Assembly (NCBI GenBank): GCA_947564495.1
Contig: CANOCD010000011.1
Span: 1-12,358, forward strand
DNA: 12,358 bases
Reading direction: 5' to 3'
DNA from: an uncultured Angelakisella sp.
GTDB taxonomy: Bacteria > Bacillota > Clostridia > Oscillospirales > Ruminococcaceae
The notes under the pieces are model-generated. The model searched no databases. It saw nothing but the letters and a program-made list of their open reading frames with translations, and had not been told where the DNA came from. The position numbers and the translations under genes are program-made. Shown here piece after piece: positions 1 to 7,071 of this stretch; position 1 is the first letter of the stretch, and each line of letters starts with the position of its first letter.

Positions 1-130
1 GTACAGATACTTTTTCAGCCGTGTATACCGTCTCCTCATCGAGGCTTCGCCCGGCAAATGCTTCTTCATCCGTTGCAGCGTATAGGTAAAACTCCCCTAT
101 GCTCTCTTTCGCTGTGTTCCCGCCGGTCAC
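1..130 (-). CDS. Possible partial ORF downstream of rubrerythrin, runs off the left edge
   Basis: An open frame with no stop runs from a GTG at 130 to the window edge (43 codons visible). Its GTG overlaps the TGA stop of rubrerythrin as GTGA, the layout expected for translational coupling. The visible peptide is acidic, including the stretch GEFYLYAATDEEAFAGRSLD, and matches no family I recognise. Against it being a gene: no good ribosome binding site precedes the GTG, about half of the third codon positions are G or C whereas neighbouring genes are far higher, and the stretch is short. A second start in another frame (ATG at 69) is also open to the edge. It could simply be AT-richer non-coding sequence after rubrerythrin; no terminator hairpin was found there. 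Confidence 0.27.
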   Translation of the reverse strand, partial: MTGGNTAKESIGEFYLYAATDEEAFAGRSLDEETVYTAEKVSV

Positions 131-666
131 GGGTTTCCGTTCTTCACCGAAAAATAAGCCTTGGGGTGGGAGCAGACCGGGCACTTTTCCGGGGCCTTCT
201 CCCCCTCGTAGAGGAATCCGCAGTTGCCGCACTGCCAGATCACCTTGCTCCCCTTCTGGAACACCGTCTGGTCCTGCACCTCCTGGAGGGTGGCCCGGAA
301 CCGCTCCTCGTGGGTCTTTTCGATGGAGGCCACCCCGTCAAAGAGCCGGGCGATGTCGGCAAAGCCCTCCTCCCGGGCCTCCTGGGCGAACTTCTTGTAC
401 ATATCGCTCCACTCGTACAGTTCCCCGGCGGCGGCGTCGGCCAGGTTCACCGCCGTGTCCGGCACCGTCCCCCCGTGGAGCAGCCGAAACCACAGGGCGG
501 CGTGGGCCAGCTCGTTGCAGGCGGTCTCGGTGAAGATCTCGGCGATCTGGCGGTAGCCGTCCTCCCGGGCCTTGACGGCGTAGTAGGTGTACTTGTTCCT
601 GGCCTGGGATTCCCCCGCAAAGGCGGCGGCAAGATTCGCTTCGGTTTTGGAGCCCTTCAGTTCCAT
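127..666 (-). CDS. rbr: Rubrerythrin (non-haem di-iron peroxidase with rubredoxin domain)
   Basis: 179-residue cytoplasmic protein that by family reduces hydrogen peroxide to water in anaerobes, taking electrons through its rubredoxin-like centre. The N-terminal ferritin-like four-helix domain (about residues 5-135) shows E19 in AGESQARNKY, the E52-x-x-H55 motif and a second E116-x-x-H119 motif in IEKTHEERF, typical di-iron ligands. The C-terminal rubredoxin-type domain carries the CxxC pairs C146/C149 and C162/C165. Length is normal for the family (about 180-195). The ATG at 666 is chosen because an AAGGAAGG ribosome binding site precedes it and the family alignment begins there; a longer frame to 834 would overlap the upstream regulator. 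It lies 47 bp after the PerR-type regulator on the same strand, so the two are probably co-transcribed and peroxide-responsive. Function is confident; the operon is inferred. Confidence 0.95.
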   Translation of the reverse strand: MELKGSKTEANLAAAFAGESQARNKYTYYAVKAREDGYRQIAEIFTETACNELAHAALWFRLLHGGTVPDTAVNLADAAAGELYEWSDMYKKFAQEAREEGFADIARLFDGVASIEKTHEERFRATLQEVQDQTVFQKGSKVIWQCGNCGFLYEGEKAPEKCPVCSHPKAYFSVKNGNP

Positions 667-713
667 CCTAAATTTTCCTTCCTTCCGGCAGTTTTTCTCC
701 GCCGCCGGGGAGG

Positions 714-1100
714 TCAGCCCGCTTCGGGGCCCCGGCACTCCTTGCAGAGGCCGGCAAGCAGCAGGTGGCGCTTCTGCACCAAAAAGCCCTGGCTTTCCAG
801 GATCTGGCGGTCCAGACCCTCCAGGGCGGCGCACTCCACGTCAAAGACCTGGCCGCAGCCGGTGCAGATCATGTGGTAGTGCTCGTCCAGCCGCCCGTCA
901 AAGCGGTCACTCCCCACAGGCATGGAGATCTTCCTTAGTATTCCCATTTCGGAAAGAAAATTCAGGTTCCGGTAGACGGTGCCCAGGCTGATCTTGGGGT
1001 TTTCCCTCCGGGCCAGCTCGTAGACGGCGTCGGCGGTGGGGTGGACGGGGTTTTCCGTCACCGTCTTTAGGATCAGCTCCCGCTGCTTGGAGTAGTTCAT
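714..1100 (-). CDS. perR: Fur-family transcriptional repressor, PerR type
   Basis: 128-residue DNA-binding metalloregulator. The winged-helix region occupies about residues 1-70, with the HPTAD motif at 20-24 and the recognition helix around SLGTVYRNLNFL (38-49). All five residues equivalent to the B. subtilis PerR regulatory metal ligands appear present: H20, D68, H74, H76 and D87. The aspartate at position 87 is the PerR-type choice (Fur has glutamate). Structural zinc cysteines are C79/C82 and C119/C122. The start at 1100 is preceded by a GAGGTAA ribosome binding site; the longer frame to 1154 runs into the promoter and is rejected. Immediately downstream is rubrerythrin, a classic PerR target, which supports a peroxide-sensing role. 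No clear PerR-box palindrome is visible upstream, so autoregulation is not shown. A Fur or Zur role cannot be fully excluded but is less likely. Confidence 0.9.
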   Translation of the reverse strand: MNYSKQRELILKTVTENPVHPTADAVYELARRENPKISLGTVYRNLNFLSEMGILRKISMPVGSDRFDGRLDEHYHMICTGCGQVFDVECAALEGLDRQILESQGFLVQKRHLLLAGLCKECRGPEAG

Positions 1101-1144
1101 GGTCGTTACCTCGTGGGAAGGATCAATAGTAGGAATCTTTCTCG

Positions 1145-1173
1145 ATTTTATCATACCAAAGCGCCCCTGTCAA
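1145..1173 (-). promoter_or_regulatory. Sigma-A promoter for perR-rbr
   Basis: On the minus strand a perfect -35 TTGACA (1168-1173) is followed by a 17-bp spacer and a TAAAAT -10 (1145-1150), with a TG extended -10 dinucleotide one base upstream of the -10. The predicted transcription start lies about 37-40 bp before the regulator's ATG. The -35 overlaps the T-rich tail of the upstream operon's terminator. Confidence 0.82.
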
Positions 1174-1226
1174 GAAAAAGAAGGGCCGGCCCTTCTCCCG
1201 TCCAAGCGGCGGGGGAGAGGCCGGCC
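1172..1226 (-). terminator. Intrinsic terminator of the importer operon
   Basis: About 20 bp after the ATPase stop, GGCCGGCC (1219-1226) pairs with GGCCGGCC (1184-1191), extended by TCTCCC pairing with GGGAGA, and is followed on the minus strand by CTTCTTTTTCTT. A shorter alternative is the palindrome GAAGGGCCGGCCCTTC right before the T tract. Either fold gives a Rho-independent terminator separating the importer operon from perR-rbr. Confidence 0.8.
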
Positions 1227-1246
1227 TATGATCCCATGGGGAATTA

Positions 1247-2317
1247 TCAGGTCACGATCTTGGTGTGCTCGTCGCTGCCGTCGTCCTCGTAGACCAGGAA
1301 CTCCTGGATGTTGAGGAAGATCTTCTCGTTGCCGTAGAGCTTGTCGTAGCTGTGGCTGTCGGCGATGACCCGGATCTGGACGCCGTTGATGTCCACCCGG
1401 CAGTCGTTGACATCGCCCATGTAGAACATGGAGGAGATGCGCCCCTCCAGGTCGCCGCTGTCCAGGGAAAGGTGGATGTTCTCCGGGCGGATGGCCACGA
1501 CGACCTTGCCGGTCCGGGGGCCGTCGTAGGGCAGGGACTGGCCCAGGCCGGTGAGCTCGATCCGCCCGTCCTTGACCTCCCCCTTGACGAAGTTGATCTT
1601 GCCCAGGAAGTCAGCCACGAACTGGTTGGCGGGGTTGCGGTAGATCTCGATGGGGGTGCCGATCTGCTGGATGACCCCCCGGTTGATGACGATGACCCGG
1701 TCGGACATGGCCATGGCCTCCGACTGGTCGTGGGTGACGTAGACGACGGAGATGCCGAAGTTCTTCTGGATCTCCTTGATCTCGAACCTCATGCTCTCCC
1801 GGAGCTTGGCGTCCAGGTTGGAGAGGGGCTCATCCAGGAGGAGGAGCTTGGGCTCGGCCACCAGGGCCCGGCCCAGGGCCACACGCTGCTGCTGGCCGCC
1901 GGAAAGCTGGTTGGGCATCCGGTCGGCGTACTGGCTCAGGTGGACGGCCTCCAAGATCCATTCCACCTTCTGCTTGATGGTGGCCTTGTCCAGCTTCTTG
2001 ATCTTCAGGGGATAGGCCACGTTGTCAAAGACGTTCATGTGGGGCCAGACGGCGTAGGACTGGAAGACCATGCCGATGTCCCGCTTCTCTGGGGGGACGA
2101 AGGTCTTGTCCGAGCTGACCACCCGGCCGTCGATGCTGATCTCCCCGGAGGTGGGGCGCTCGAAGCCGGCGATCATCCGCAGCATGGTGGTCTTGCCGCA
2201 GCCGGAGGGCCCCAGGAGGGTGATGAACTCCTTGTCCTGGAACACCTGGTCAAACTCCTTCAGCACCACCACGTCGCCGAAGGCTTTGGTCACGTTACTG
2301 ATGGTAATGGTAGACAT
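1247..2317 (-). CDS. ABC transporter ATP-binding protein (FbpC/PotA-like)
   Basis: 356-residue cytoplasmic ATPase that powers the importer encoded just upstream. Walker A is GPSGCGKTT (36-44), the Q-loop is in [10 protein letters not shown] (from 84), the signature LSGGQQQR is at 138-145, Walker B is LLLLDEP (158-164), and the H-loop histidine is H196 in VTHDQSEA. Beyond about residue 230 is a C-terminal TOBE-like regulatory region, usual for ferric iron, polyamine, sulfate and phosphonate importers. Length is normal. The start has an AAGGGGG ribosome binding site and lies 19 bp after the permease stop, so the genes are one operon. The substrate cannot be read from the ATPase. It is the last gene before the terminator. 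Confidence 0.95.
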   Translation of the reverse strand: MSTITISNVTKAFGDVVVLKEFDQVFQDKEFITLLGPSGCGKTTMLRMIAGFERPTSGEISIDGRVVSSDKTFVPPEKRDIGMVFQSYAVWPHMNVFDNVAYPLKIKKLDKATIKQKVEWILEAVHLSQYADRMPNQLSGGQQQRVALGRALVAEPKLLLLDEPLSNLDAKLRESMRFEIKEIQKNFGISVVYVTHDQSEAMAMSDRVIVINRGVIQQIGTPIEIYRNPANQFVADFLGKINFVKGEVKDGRIELTGLGQSLPYDGPRTGKVVVAIRPENIHLSLDSGDLEGRISSMFYMGDVNDCRVDINGVQIRVIADSHSYDKLYGNEKIFLNIQEFLVYEDDGSDEHTKIVT

Positions 2318-2336
2318 AGTTTATGTACCCCCTTGG

Positions 2337-4085
2337 TCAGATAGAGAACTCGCCGTTGGTCAGCTTGTTCAGCAGCCAGTTGGCGGCGATGACCAGCAGC
2401 AGGATGACGGTGGCCAGGGCCGCCGCGGTCTGCTGGCTGTGGAAGGTCTGGTAGGTGAACAGCTCGATGCCCAGGGTCTTGGTGTAGGTGGAGTAGAGGA
2501 GGGTGGACATGGTGAGCTCGTAGAAACAGGGCATGAAGATGAGGAACCAGCCCGCCACCACCGAGGGGGCGATGAGGGGGATGGTCACGTCCTTGAAACT
2601 TCGCAGCCAGCTTGCCCCGGAGATGAGGGAGGCTTCCTCCAGGGACGGGTGGATCTGGCTCATGGCCGAGACCACCGTTCTCATGCCCATGAGGAGGTAC
2701 TTGACCATATAGGCCACGATCATGATCCACATGGTGTTGTAGATGTTGATGATGAACCGGCCGGACATGGTCATGATGAGGCCCAGGGCGATGACCACGC
2801 TGGGGGTGCCGCTGCCCAGGGTGATGAGGAAGTCAGGGATGCTCTTGCCCCTCACGTTGGTCCGCTGGAGCAGGTAGGCCATGACGCAGGAGACGATGAT
2901 GCCGAAGGAGGCCGCCAGGGCGGCGTAGAGCACCGAGCGTCCCGCCGATTGCAGGATGGATTCCCGGGTGACCACACGCTCCCAGAACCGGAGGACGAAG
3001 TTGTCGGTGACAAGTTTGCCGTCGGCGAAGGAGAGGAGGGGCTTGCCCAGGTTCTTGGTAAAGGAGGTGGTGGCCACCGAGGCGAAGGGGATGAGCACCA
3101 CGACGGTGGCAAAGAGGATGACCAGGATGGTGATGGGGATACGCCACCGGCCAAGGTCCACGATGTTGGGCCGGGTGGACTTGCCCGAAACGGTGATGTA
3201 CTGTTTTTTGCCCACCACGAAGTTACTGACGTAAAGGACCACGTTGGCGATGACCATGAGGAACACCGCCAGGGTGGTGGCGTCGGTGATGCCGTCCTGG
3301 TTGCCGATGCTCACGAAGTCGATGATCCGGGTGGTGACGGTGTGGACCTGTCCCGGGGCCCCGATGATGGAGGGGATGCCGTAGCAGGAGCCGGCGGAGA
3401 CAAAGACCAGCAGGGCCGCCGCCACGATGCTGGGGGCCATCATGGGCAGGGTGATGGTCCAGAGGGTCTTAAGGGGACTGGCCCCGGAGATCTTGGAAGC
3501 CTCCTCCAGGGAGGGGTCCATCTTCTCCATGGCACGGGAGATGGTGATGAAGGCGTAGGGGTAATAGAAGGAGGTCAAAACCCACACCAGGCCCCCCACC
3601 GTGTAGATGTTGAAGGGGTTTTCGGCCAGGTGGAGGAGATTTTTCAGAAAGACGTTGAGGGTGCCCACCGAGGGGTTCAGCAGACGGAGCCAGGCCATGG
3701 CTCCCACGTAGGGGGGCACCATGTAGGTGGTGACAAAGAGGGTGCGGAAGAATTTCTTGCCGTACAGGTTGGTGCGGCCCACCAGCCAGGCCAGGGGGAA
3801 GGCGATGATGACCCCCAGGATCATGGAGCAGGTGGCGGTGATAAGGGTGTTTTTCAGCGCCATCCAGTTCATGGGGTAGGTGTACACCCGCTGGAAGGCG
3901 TGGAAGGAGACTCCCCCGTCCGCGGTAAAGGCACGGATGACCAGGTAGAGCATGGGGAGGACCTCAAAGATCACCAGAAAGGCCACAATGGCCAGGATGA
4001 TGACCCACTTGACGTCAAAGTAAAACCGTTGCTCCTTTTCGGCAGGAACGCTGCCCGGAGACTTTGCGGTGGTCGCTGCGGCCAT
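2337..4085 (-). CDS. ABC transporter permease, fused double-domain (FbpB/AfuB type)
   Basis: 582-residue integral membrane protein forming the translocation channel for the importer. It is a tandem of two permease modules: the first EAA loop is around residues 194-219 (EEASKISGAS followed by PxxAPS) and the second, nearly identical, is at 483-508 (EEASLISGAS, PLIAPS). About twelve hydrophobic segments are visible, the first at about 27-50 and a linker near 292-315. Such fusions are usual in the Fe3+ (FbpB) and 2-aminoethylphosphonate-like families, so one polypeptide probably replaces a heterodimer. The start is ATG 4085, because AAAGGAG lies 8 bp before it; the longer GTG at 4094 would overlap that ribosome binding site. 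A hairpin-containing 110-bp gap separates it from the binding-protein gene, and 19 bp separate it from the ATPase gene. Confidence 0.93.
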   Translation of the reverse strand: MAAATTAKSPGSVPAEKEQRFYFDVKWVIILAIVAFLVIFEVLPMLYLVIRAFTADGGVSFHAFQRVYTYPMNWMALKNTLITATCSMILGVIIAFPLAWLVGRTNLYGKKFFRTLFVTTYMVPPYVGAMAWLRLLNPSVGTLNVFLKNLLHLAENPFNIYTVGGLVWVLTSFYYPYAFITISRAMEKMDPSLEEASKISGASPLKTLWTITLPMMAPSIVAAALLVFVSAGSCYGIPSIIGAPGQVHTVTTRIIDFVSIGNQDGITDATTLAVFLMVIANVVLYVSNFVVGKKQYITVSGKSTRPNIVDLGRWRIPITILVILFATVVVLIPFASVATTSFTKNLGKPLLSFADGKLVTDNFVLRFWERVVTRESILQSAGRSVLYAALAASFGIIVSCVMAYLLQRTNVRGKSIPDFLITLGSGTPSVVIALGLIMTMSGRFIINIYNTMWIMIVAYMVKYLLMGMRTVVSAMSQIHPSLEEASLISGASWLRSFKDVTIPLIAPSVVAGWFLIFMPCFYELTMSTLLYSTYTKTLGIELFTYQTFHSQQTAAALATVILLLVIAANWLLNKLTNGEFSI

Positions 4086-4093
4086 TACGATCA

Positions 4094-4100
4094 CTCCTTT
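4094..4100 (-). promoter_or_regulatory. Ribosome binding site deciding the permease start
   Basis: AAAGGAG on the minus strand, 8 bp before the ATG at 4085. It overlaps the alternative GTG start at 4094, which therefore cannot use it. Confidence 0.8.
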
Positions 4101-4125
4101 ATGAAGGGATAAGGGATAAGGAAGG

Positions 4126-4164
4126 GGCGGGGACCGCTGCGAAGCTGTCGCAGCAGCCCCCGCC
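4126..4164 (-). promoter_or_regulatory. Intercistronic hairpin between binding protein and permease genes
   Basis: GGCGGGG (4126-4132) pairs with CCCCGCC (4158-4164), and GCTGCGA (4136-4142) pairs with TCGCAGC (4148-4154), leaving a 3x3 internal loop and a 5-nt terminal loop. No T tract follows on the minus strand. By analogy with other importer operons it may protect the binding-protein mRNA from 3' decay or partly terminate transcription, giving more binding protein than permease (inference). Confidence 0.6.
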
Positions 4165-4195
4165 GCGTTTGGGTCTGTTAAGGGGTCAAGCTAGG

Positions 4196-5305
4196 TTATT
4201 TGCTCTCGGGGATGGTGACGTGCTCCTGGAACTTGGTCCGGATGTCGTCTCTGGACTTGTAGCAGAACTCCCAGTTGACGGGCATGGTGTTCTTCAGGAT
4301 CTCCTGGGTGGGGATGGCATCGTAGGGGGGCTCGGGATAGGTGGCGACCACAGAGTGCATCCAGCCCTTGACGATGTTCTTCTGGCCCTCGTTGGAAAGG
4401 AACCAGTCGGTGATGGCCTGGCAGGCGGCGATGTTGTTGTGCTCGCTCTTGTCAGCGGCGATGGTCATAATGGTGGAGGGGATGACGATGGTGCCGTCGG
4501 TGGGGTAGATGACCTCCAGCTGGCTGTCGTCCTCCTCACGCATCTTCAGGATGGACTCCTCCAGGATCATGATGACGTCGCACTCGCCGGTCTCCAGTTT
4601 GCCGGCGGCCACGGAGCCGGACTCCACCATGGTGCCCTGCTTGCCCAGCGCCACGAAGTAGTCCTCGCCGTACTTGTCGATGAGGGCGGCCACGGCGGCC
4701 ATAGCGGTACCGGAGGTCAGGGGGTTGCCCATGGAGGTCTTGCCCTTGACGGCCTCGTTGTAGGCGAAATCATAGAAGCTGTTGGGAATTTCTTCCTTCT
4801 TCTTCAGCTCGGGGTTGTAGGCCAGGACCATGTTGCAGATACGCACAGGATACCAGTAGCCTTCCTTGTCGTAATCAAAGGCCAGGGTCTCGGCGGCGGG
4901 GGTGACGTAGGGCTCCAGCCAGCCGCCCTCCTTCAGCTCCAGGGAGTAGGCGGGCTCGGCGACCATCAGCATATCGCAGGAGAGCTTGCCGGTCTCGATC
5001 TCAGCGGCGACCTTGGTCTGCAGCTTGCCGGTGCCGCCGTAGAAGAACTCCACGTTCAGGTTGGGGAACGCCTTCTTCAGCTCGGGCTTGATGGCCTCGA
5101 TGATGTCCTCGTACATAGAGGTGTAGATCAGCACGTCGCCGCTGACGTCAGCGGGAGAGGGCTCCGCAGGGGCGGAGCCCTGATCCGGGGTAGGTGCCGG
5201 AGCGGGAGCGGGGGCGGGAGCGGGCTCGTTGCCGCCGCCGCAGCCGGCCAGCATGGTCAGCGCCATCACGAGGGCCAGCAGGCCGGCGATGAATCTCTTA
5301 GACAT
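4196..5305 (-). CDS. ABC transporter substrate-binding lipoprotein (extracellular solute-binding family 1, Fe3+/aminoethylphosphonate-like)
   Basis: 369-residue exported lipoprotein that captures the substrate outside the membrane. A signal peptide with a positively charged start ends in a lipobox LAGC, with C22 as the lipidated residue. An Ala-Pro repeat linker (about 27-53) tethers the domain. The mature fold begins at DVLIYTSMYEDI and contains the family-like region TSGTAMAAVAALIDKYGED (198-216). The tyrosine pair that binds ferric iron in FbpA proteins is not visible in the expected region; around residues 246-253 the sequence is MILEESIL. Iron is therefore not secure, and polyamine, phosphonate, thiamine or another substrate is possible. 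The start at 5305 has an AAGGAGG ribosome binding site with 9-bp spacing. It is first in the operon and transcribed divergently from the exporter operon. Confidence 0.9.
   Translation of the reverse strand: MSKRFIAGLLALVMALTMLAGCGGGNEPAPAPAPAPAPTPDQGSAPAEPSPADVSGDVLIYTSMYEDIIEAIKPELKKAFPNLNVEFFYGGTGKLQTKVAAEIETGKLSCDMLMVAEPAYSLELKEGGWLEPYVTPAAETLAFDYDKEGYWYPVRICNMVLAYNPELKKKEEIPNSFYDFAYNEAVKGKTSMGNPLTSGTAMAAVAALIDKYGEDYFVALGKQGTMVESGSVAAGKLETGECDVIMILEESILKMREEDDSQLEVIYPTDGTIVIPSTIMTIAADKSEHNNIAACQAITDWFLSNEGQKNIVKGWMHSVVATYPEPPYDAIPTQEILKNTMPVNWEFCYKSRDDIRTKFQEHVTIPESK
5189..5224. repeat. Low-complexity hexanucleotide stretch encoding the Ala-Pro linker
   Basis: Within the binding-protein gene, an imperfect GCTCCC/GCCCCC-type hexanucleotide repeat encodes Ala-Pro dipeptides. 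It gives a flexible stalk between the lipid anchor and the binding domain, and may vary in length between strains by replication slippage (inference). Confidence 0.6.
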
Positions 5306-5338
5306 GATTTGTTTCCTCCTTAGGTCTTAGAAGTTGGA

Positions 5339-5367
5339 TTCACAGCCGCGTGACACCATCTGGTCAA
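5339..5367 (-). promoter_or_regulatory. Possible promoter of the importer operon
   Basis: A -35-like TTGACC (5362-5367) is followed after 17 bp by a weak -10-like TGTGAA (5339-5344), upstream of the binding-protein gene. The -35 is close to consensus, the -10 only three of six. It lies just outside the 80-bp inverted repeat. No better pair was seen in the gap. Confidence 0.33.
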
Positions 5368-5370
5368 GCC

Positions 5371-5450
5371 TTTTTCCGCCCTGCGGCGTTACAAAAACTT
5401 GTAAGCCATCAAGGCTGGACTGCGTTTTTGTGCCTTGCAGGGCGGAAAAA
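5371..5450. repeat. 80-bp imperfect inverted repeat in the divergent intergenic gap
   Basis: TTTTTCCGCCCTGC (5371-5384) is an exact reverse complement of 5437-5450. Inside, after a 7/6-nt mismatch, CAAAAAC (5392-5398) pairs with GTTTTTG (5424-5430), and AGCC (5404-5407) can pair with GGCT (5413-5416). The whole can form a long cruciform or RNA hairpin. The T5/A5 ends would let it act as a terminator in either direction, but the flanking genes diverge, so a dispersed repeat or MITE-like element is more plausible (inference). No transposase and no clear target-site duplication were seen. The rest of 5306-5511 holds the two start regions; no clear promoter for the plus-strand operon was found. 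Confidence 0.72.
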
Positions 5451-5511
5451 TACCAGCCCTTTCGGCGCACTTGGAGATACTGAACAGACTCTGAAACAAA
5501 ACAGGAGCGTG

Positions 5512-7071
5512 ATGGTATTGAAGATCCCAGAGACGATGCAGAAGCTGGTAAAGCCCGTTGGCGGAATCCTTCTGGCCGGGGTCATCCTGGCCGGGGCCGC
5601 CGTCTCCCGCCCCCTTTGGGCCAGCCAGGCCGGGAACGGGGCCCAGGCCGCCGCCTCCCGGGAGGAGACGGTGAAGCGGGGGGACCTCACCGTGGGGGTC
5701 ACCGAGTCCGGGTCCGCCACCCTGGAAAGCAAAATGATCACCTACCCCGTCCGGGTGGAGGTGGAGGAGGTCTACGTCAAGGCCGGCCAGCGGGTCAAGG
5801 AGGGGGACCCCCTCTTCAAGGTGGACCTTTCCGCCCTCCAGGATGAGTACAGCACCCTGGAGGCCGCCTACGACACCGCCCTCCTGCGCCTGGAGCAGGC
5901 CAAGCAGGACCAGACCACCGGGGCCATCACCGCCAAGTATGACTACGATTCCACCGTCCTCGGCGGCCAGACGGCGGAGACCCAGTACGACTACACCATC
6001 AGCGAGATCGCCTACAACCTCTCTGACCAGGAGGACAAGGTGGATGAGCTGGCGGATAAACTCAGCGACCTTCACGACAAGCGGACCGACCTGCGGAGCC
6101 AGCGGAGCGAGGCTTCTTCCGCCTACAGCGCCGCCTACACCGCCTACACCGAGGCCCAAGCCCAGTACGCCGCCGGAGAGCTGGACGACGAAGCCCTGGA
6201 GGCCGCCCGCCGGGCCATGGAGCTTGCCAAGGAGGAGTACGACCGGGTGGACGAGGAGTACGACAAAGCCTGCGACGATTACACCAGCACCAGCAGCAGC
6301 CTTGCCACCGCCCGCCTCAAGCTGGAGCAGCTGGAGAGCCAGGAGGAACTGAACGTCCTCACCGCCGAGGCGGACAAGGAGAAGTCGGTGGCCCAGAGCG
6401 GCAACGCCGACACCGTCTACAACGCCACCGTCAGCCAGCTGGCCAGCGCCGTCTCCTCCGCCCGGGCCGAGGTGAACAGCGCCAAAAAGGAGCTGGATAA
6501 GATCACCGAGTACATCACCGACGGGATCATCACCGCCCCCATAGACGGCCTGGTGATGTCGGTGAACTGCATTGCCGGGGACGACATGAGCGCCGACAGC
6601 GCCCTGGCGGTGCTGGCCACCCAGACCACCTACGTCACCCTTTCGGTGAGCCAGGACGACATCGCCGACCTGGAATTGGGGATGGCGGTGGAGTTGGACT
6701 TTGACGCCTACGACGAGGAGGTCTTTACCGGCACCATCGACAGCATCTCCTACAGCGCCGCCCGGATGGGTTCCACCAGCGTCAGCTACACGGTGAACAT
6801 CCTGTTGGACGGCCACCCGGAGAACATCTACGAGGGGATGACCTGCGACGCCACCTTCGTCACCCGCCAGGAGAAGGACTGCCTCTACCTGCCCTTCCGG
6901 GCGGTGACCACCGCCGCCGACGGCACCGAGACGGTGAAGCGGAAGAACGCCGCCGGGGAGACCGAGGTCGTCACCGTCAAGACCGGGTTTTCCGACGGAC
7001 GCAACGTCCAGATCCTCTCCGGCCTGGAGGAGGGGGACACCGTCCTCATTGAAAGCAGGGTGAACAGCTGA
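5512..7071 (+). CDS. HlyD/MacA-family membrane fusion (adaptor) protein with long coiled coil
   Basis: 519-residue membrane-anchored adaptor of an ABC exporter. A single N-terminal membrane segment (about 14-32) is followed by the first lipoyl-like half (75-105, containing YVKAGQRVKEGDPLFKVD), an unusually long acidic, Glu/Asp/Tyr-rich coiled coil (about 108-335), the second lipoyl half (336-372, TAPIDGLVMSVNCIAGDDMS), a beta-barrel (373-450) and a membrane-proximal domain (451-519). The ATG at 5512 is chosen because AGGAG precedes it, though only 4 nt away, and the membrane anchor follows; an upstream frame to 5350 would translate through the inverted repeat. The stop overlaps the next ATG as TGATG, so the permease is translationally coupled. 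In a cell without an outer membrane the adaptor probably works as a cell-wall-spanning or substrate-gating part of the pump. The substrate is unknown. Confidence 0.9.
   Translation: MVLKIPETMQKLVKPVGGILLAGVILAGAAVSRPLWASQAGNGAQAAASREETVKRGDLTVGVTESGSATLESKMITYPVRVEVEEVYVKAGQRVKEGDPLFKVDLSALQDEYSTLEAAYDTALLRLEQAKQDQTTGAITAKYDYDSTVLGGQTAETQYDYTISEIAYNLSDQEDKVDELADKLSDLHDKRTDLRSQRSEASSAYSAAYTAYTEAQAQYAAGELDDEALEAARRAMELAKEEYDRVDEEYDKACDDYTSTSSSLATARLKLEQLESQEELNVLTAEADKEKSVAQSGNADTVYNATVSQLASAVSSARAEVNSAKKELDKITEYITDGIITAPIDGLVMSVNCIAGDDMSADSALAVLATQTTYVTLSVSQDDIADLELGMAVELDFDAYDEEVFTGTIDSISYSAARMGSTSVSYTVNILLDGHPENIYEGMTCDATFVTRQEKDCLYLPFRAVTTAADGTETVKRKNAAGETEVVTVKTGFSDGRNVQILSGLEEGDTVLIESRVNS

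Noticed and set aside
785..800. 16-bp match between the regulator gene and the reverse complement of 10207-10222
   Set aside because: Short and isolated; in a compositionally biased 12-kb window a chance match of this length is plausible.
667..834. N-terminal extension of rubrerythrin
   Set aside because: It overlaps the regulator gene in another frame and lies before the family's usual first residues; ATG 666 has a good ribosome binding site.
1101..1144. PerR or Fur box near the perR promoter
   Set aside because: I looked for the AT-rich palindrome expected of these operators and found no convincing match.
2070..4112. 680-residue plus-strand open frame antisense to the permease
   Set aside because: It is rich in Gly/Asp/His, has no recognisable domain, and mirrors the GC-rich codons of a clear ABC permease on the other strand.
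5350..5511. Upstream extension of the adaptor gene
   Set aside because: It would translate straight through the 80-bp inverted repeat and has no ribosome binding site; ATG 5512 has AGGAG and leads into the membrane anchor.
5451..5511. Promoter for the exporter operon
   Set aside because: TTGGAG at 5471 and GATACT at 5475 are each suggestive but have no partner box at correct spacing, so no promoter is called.
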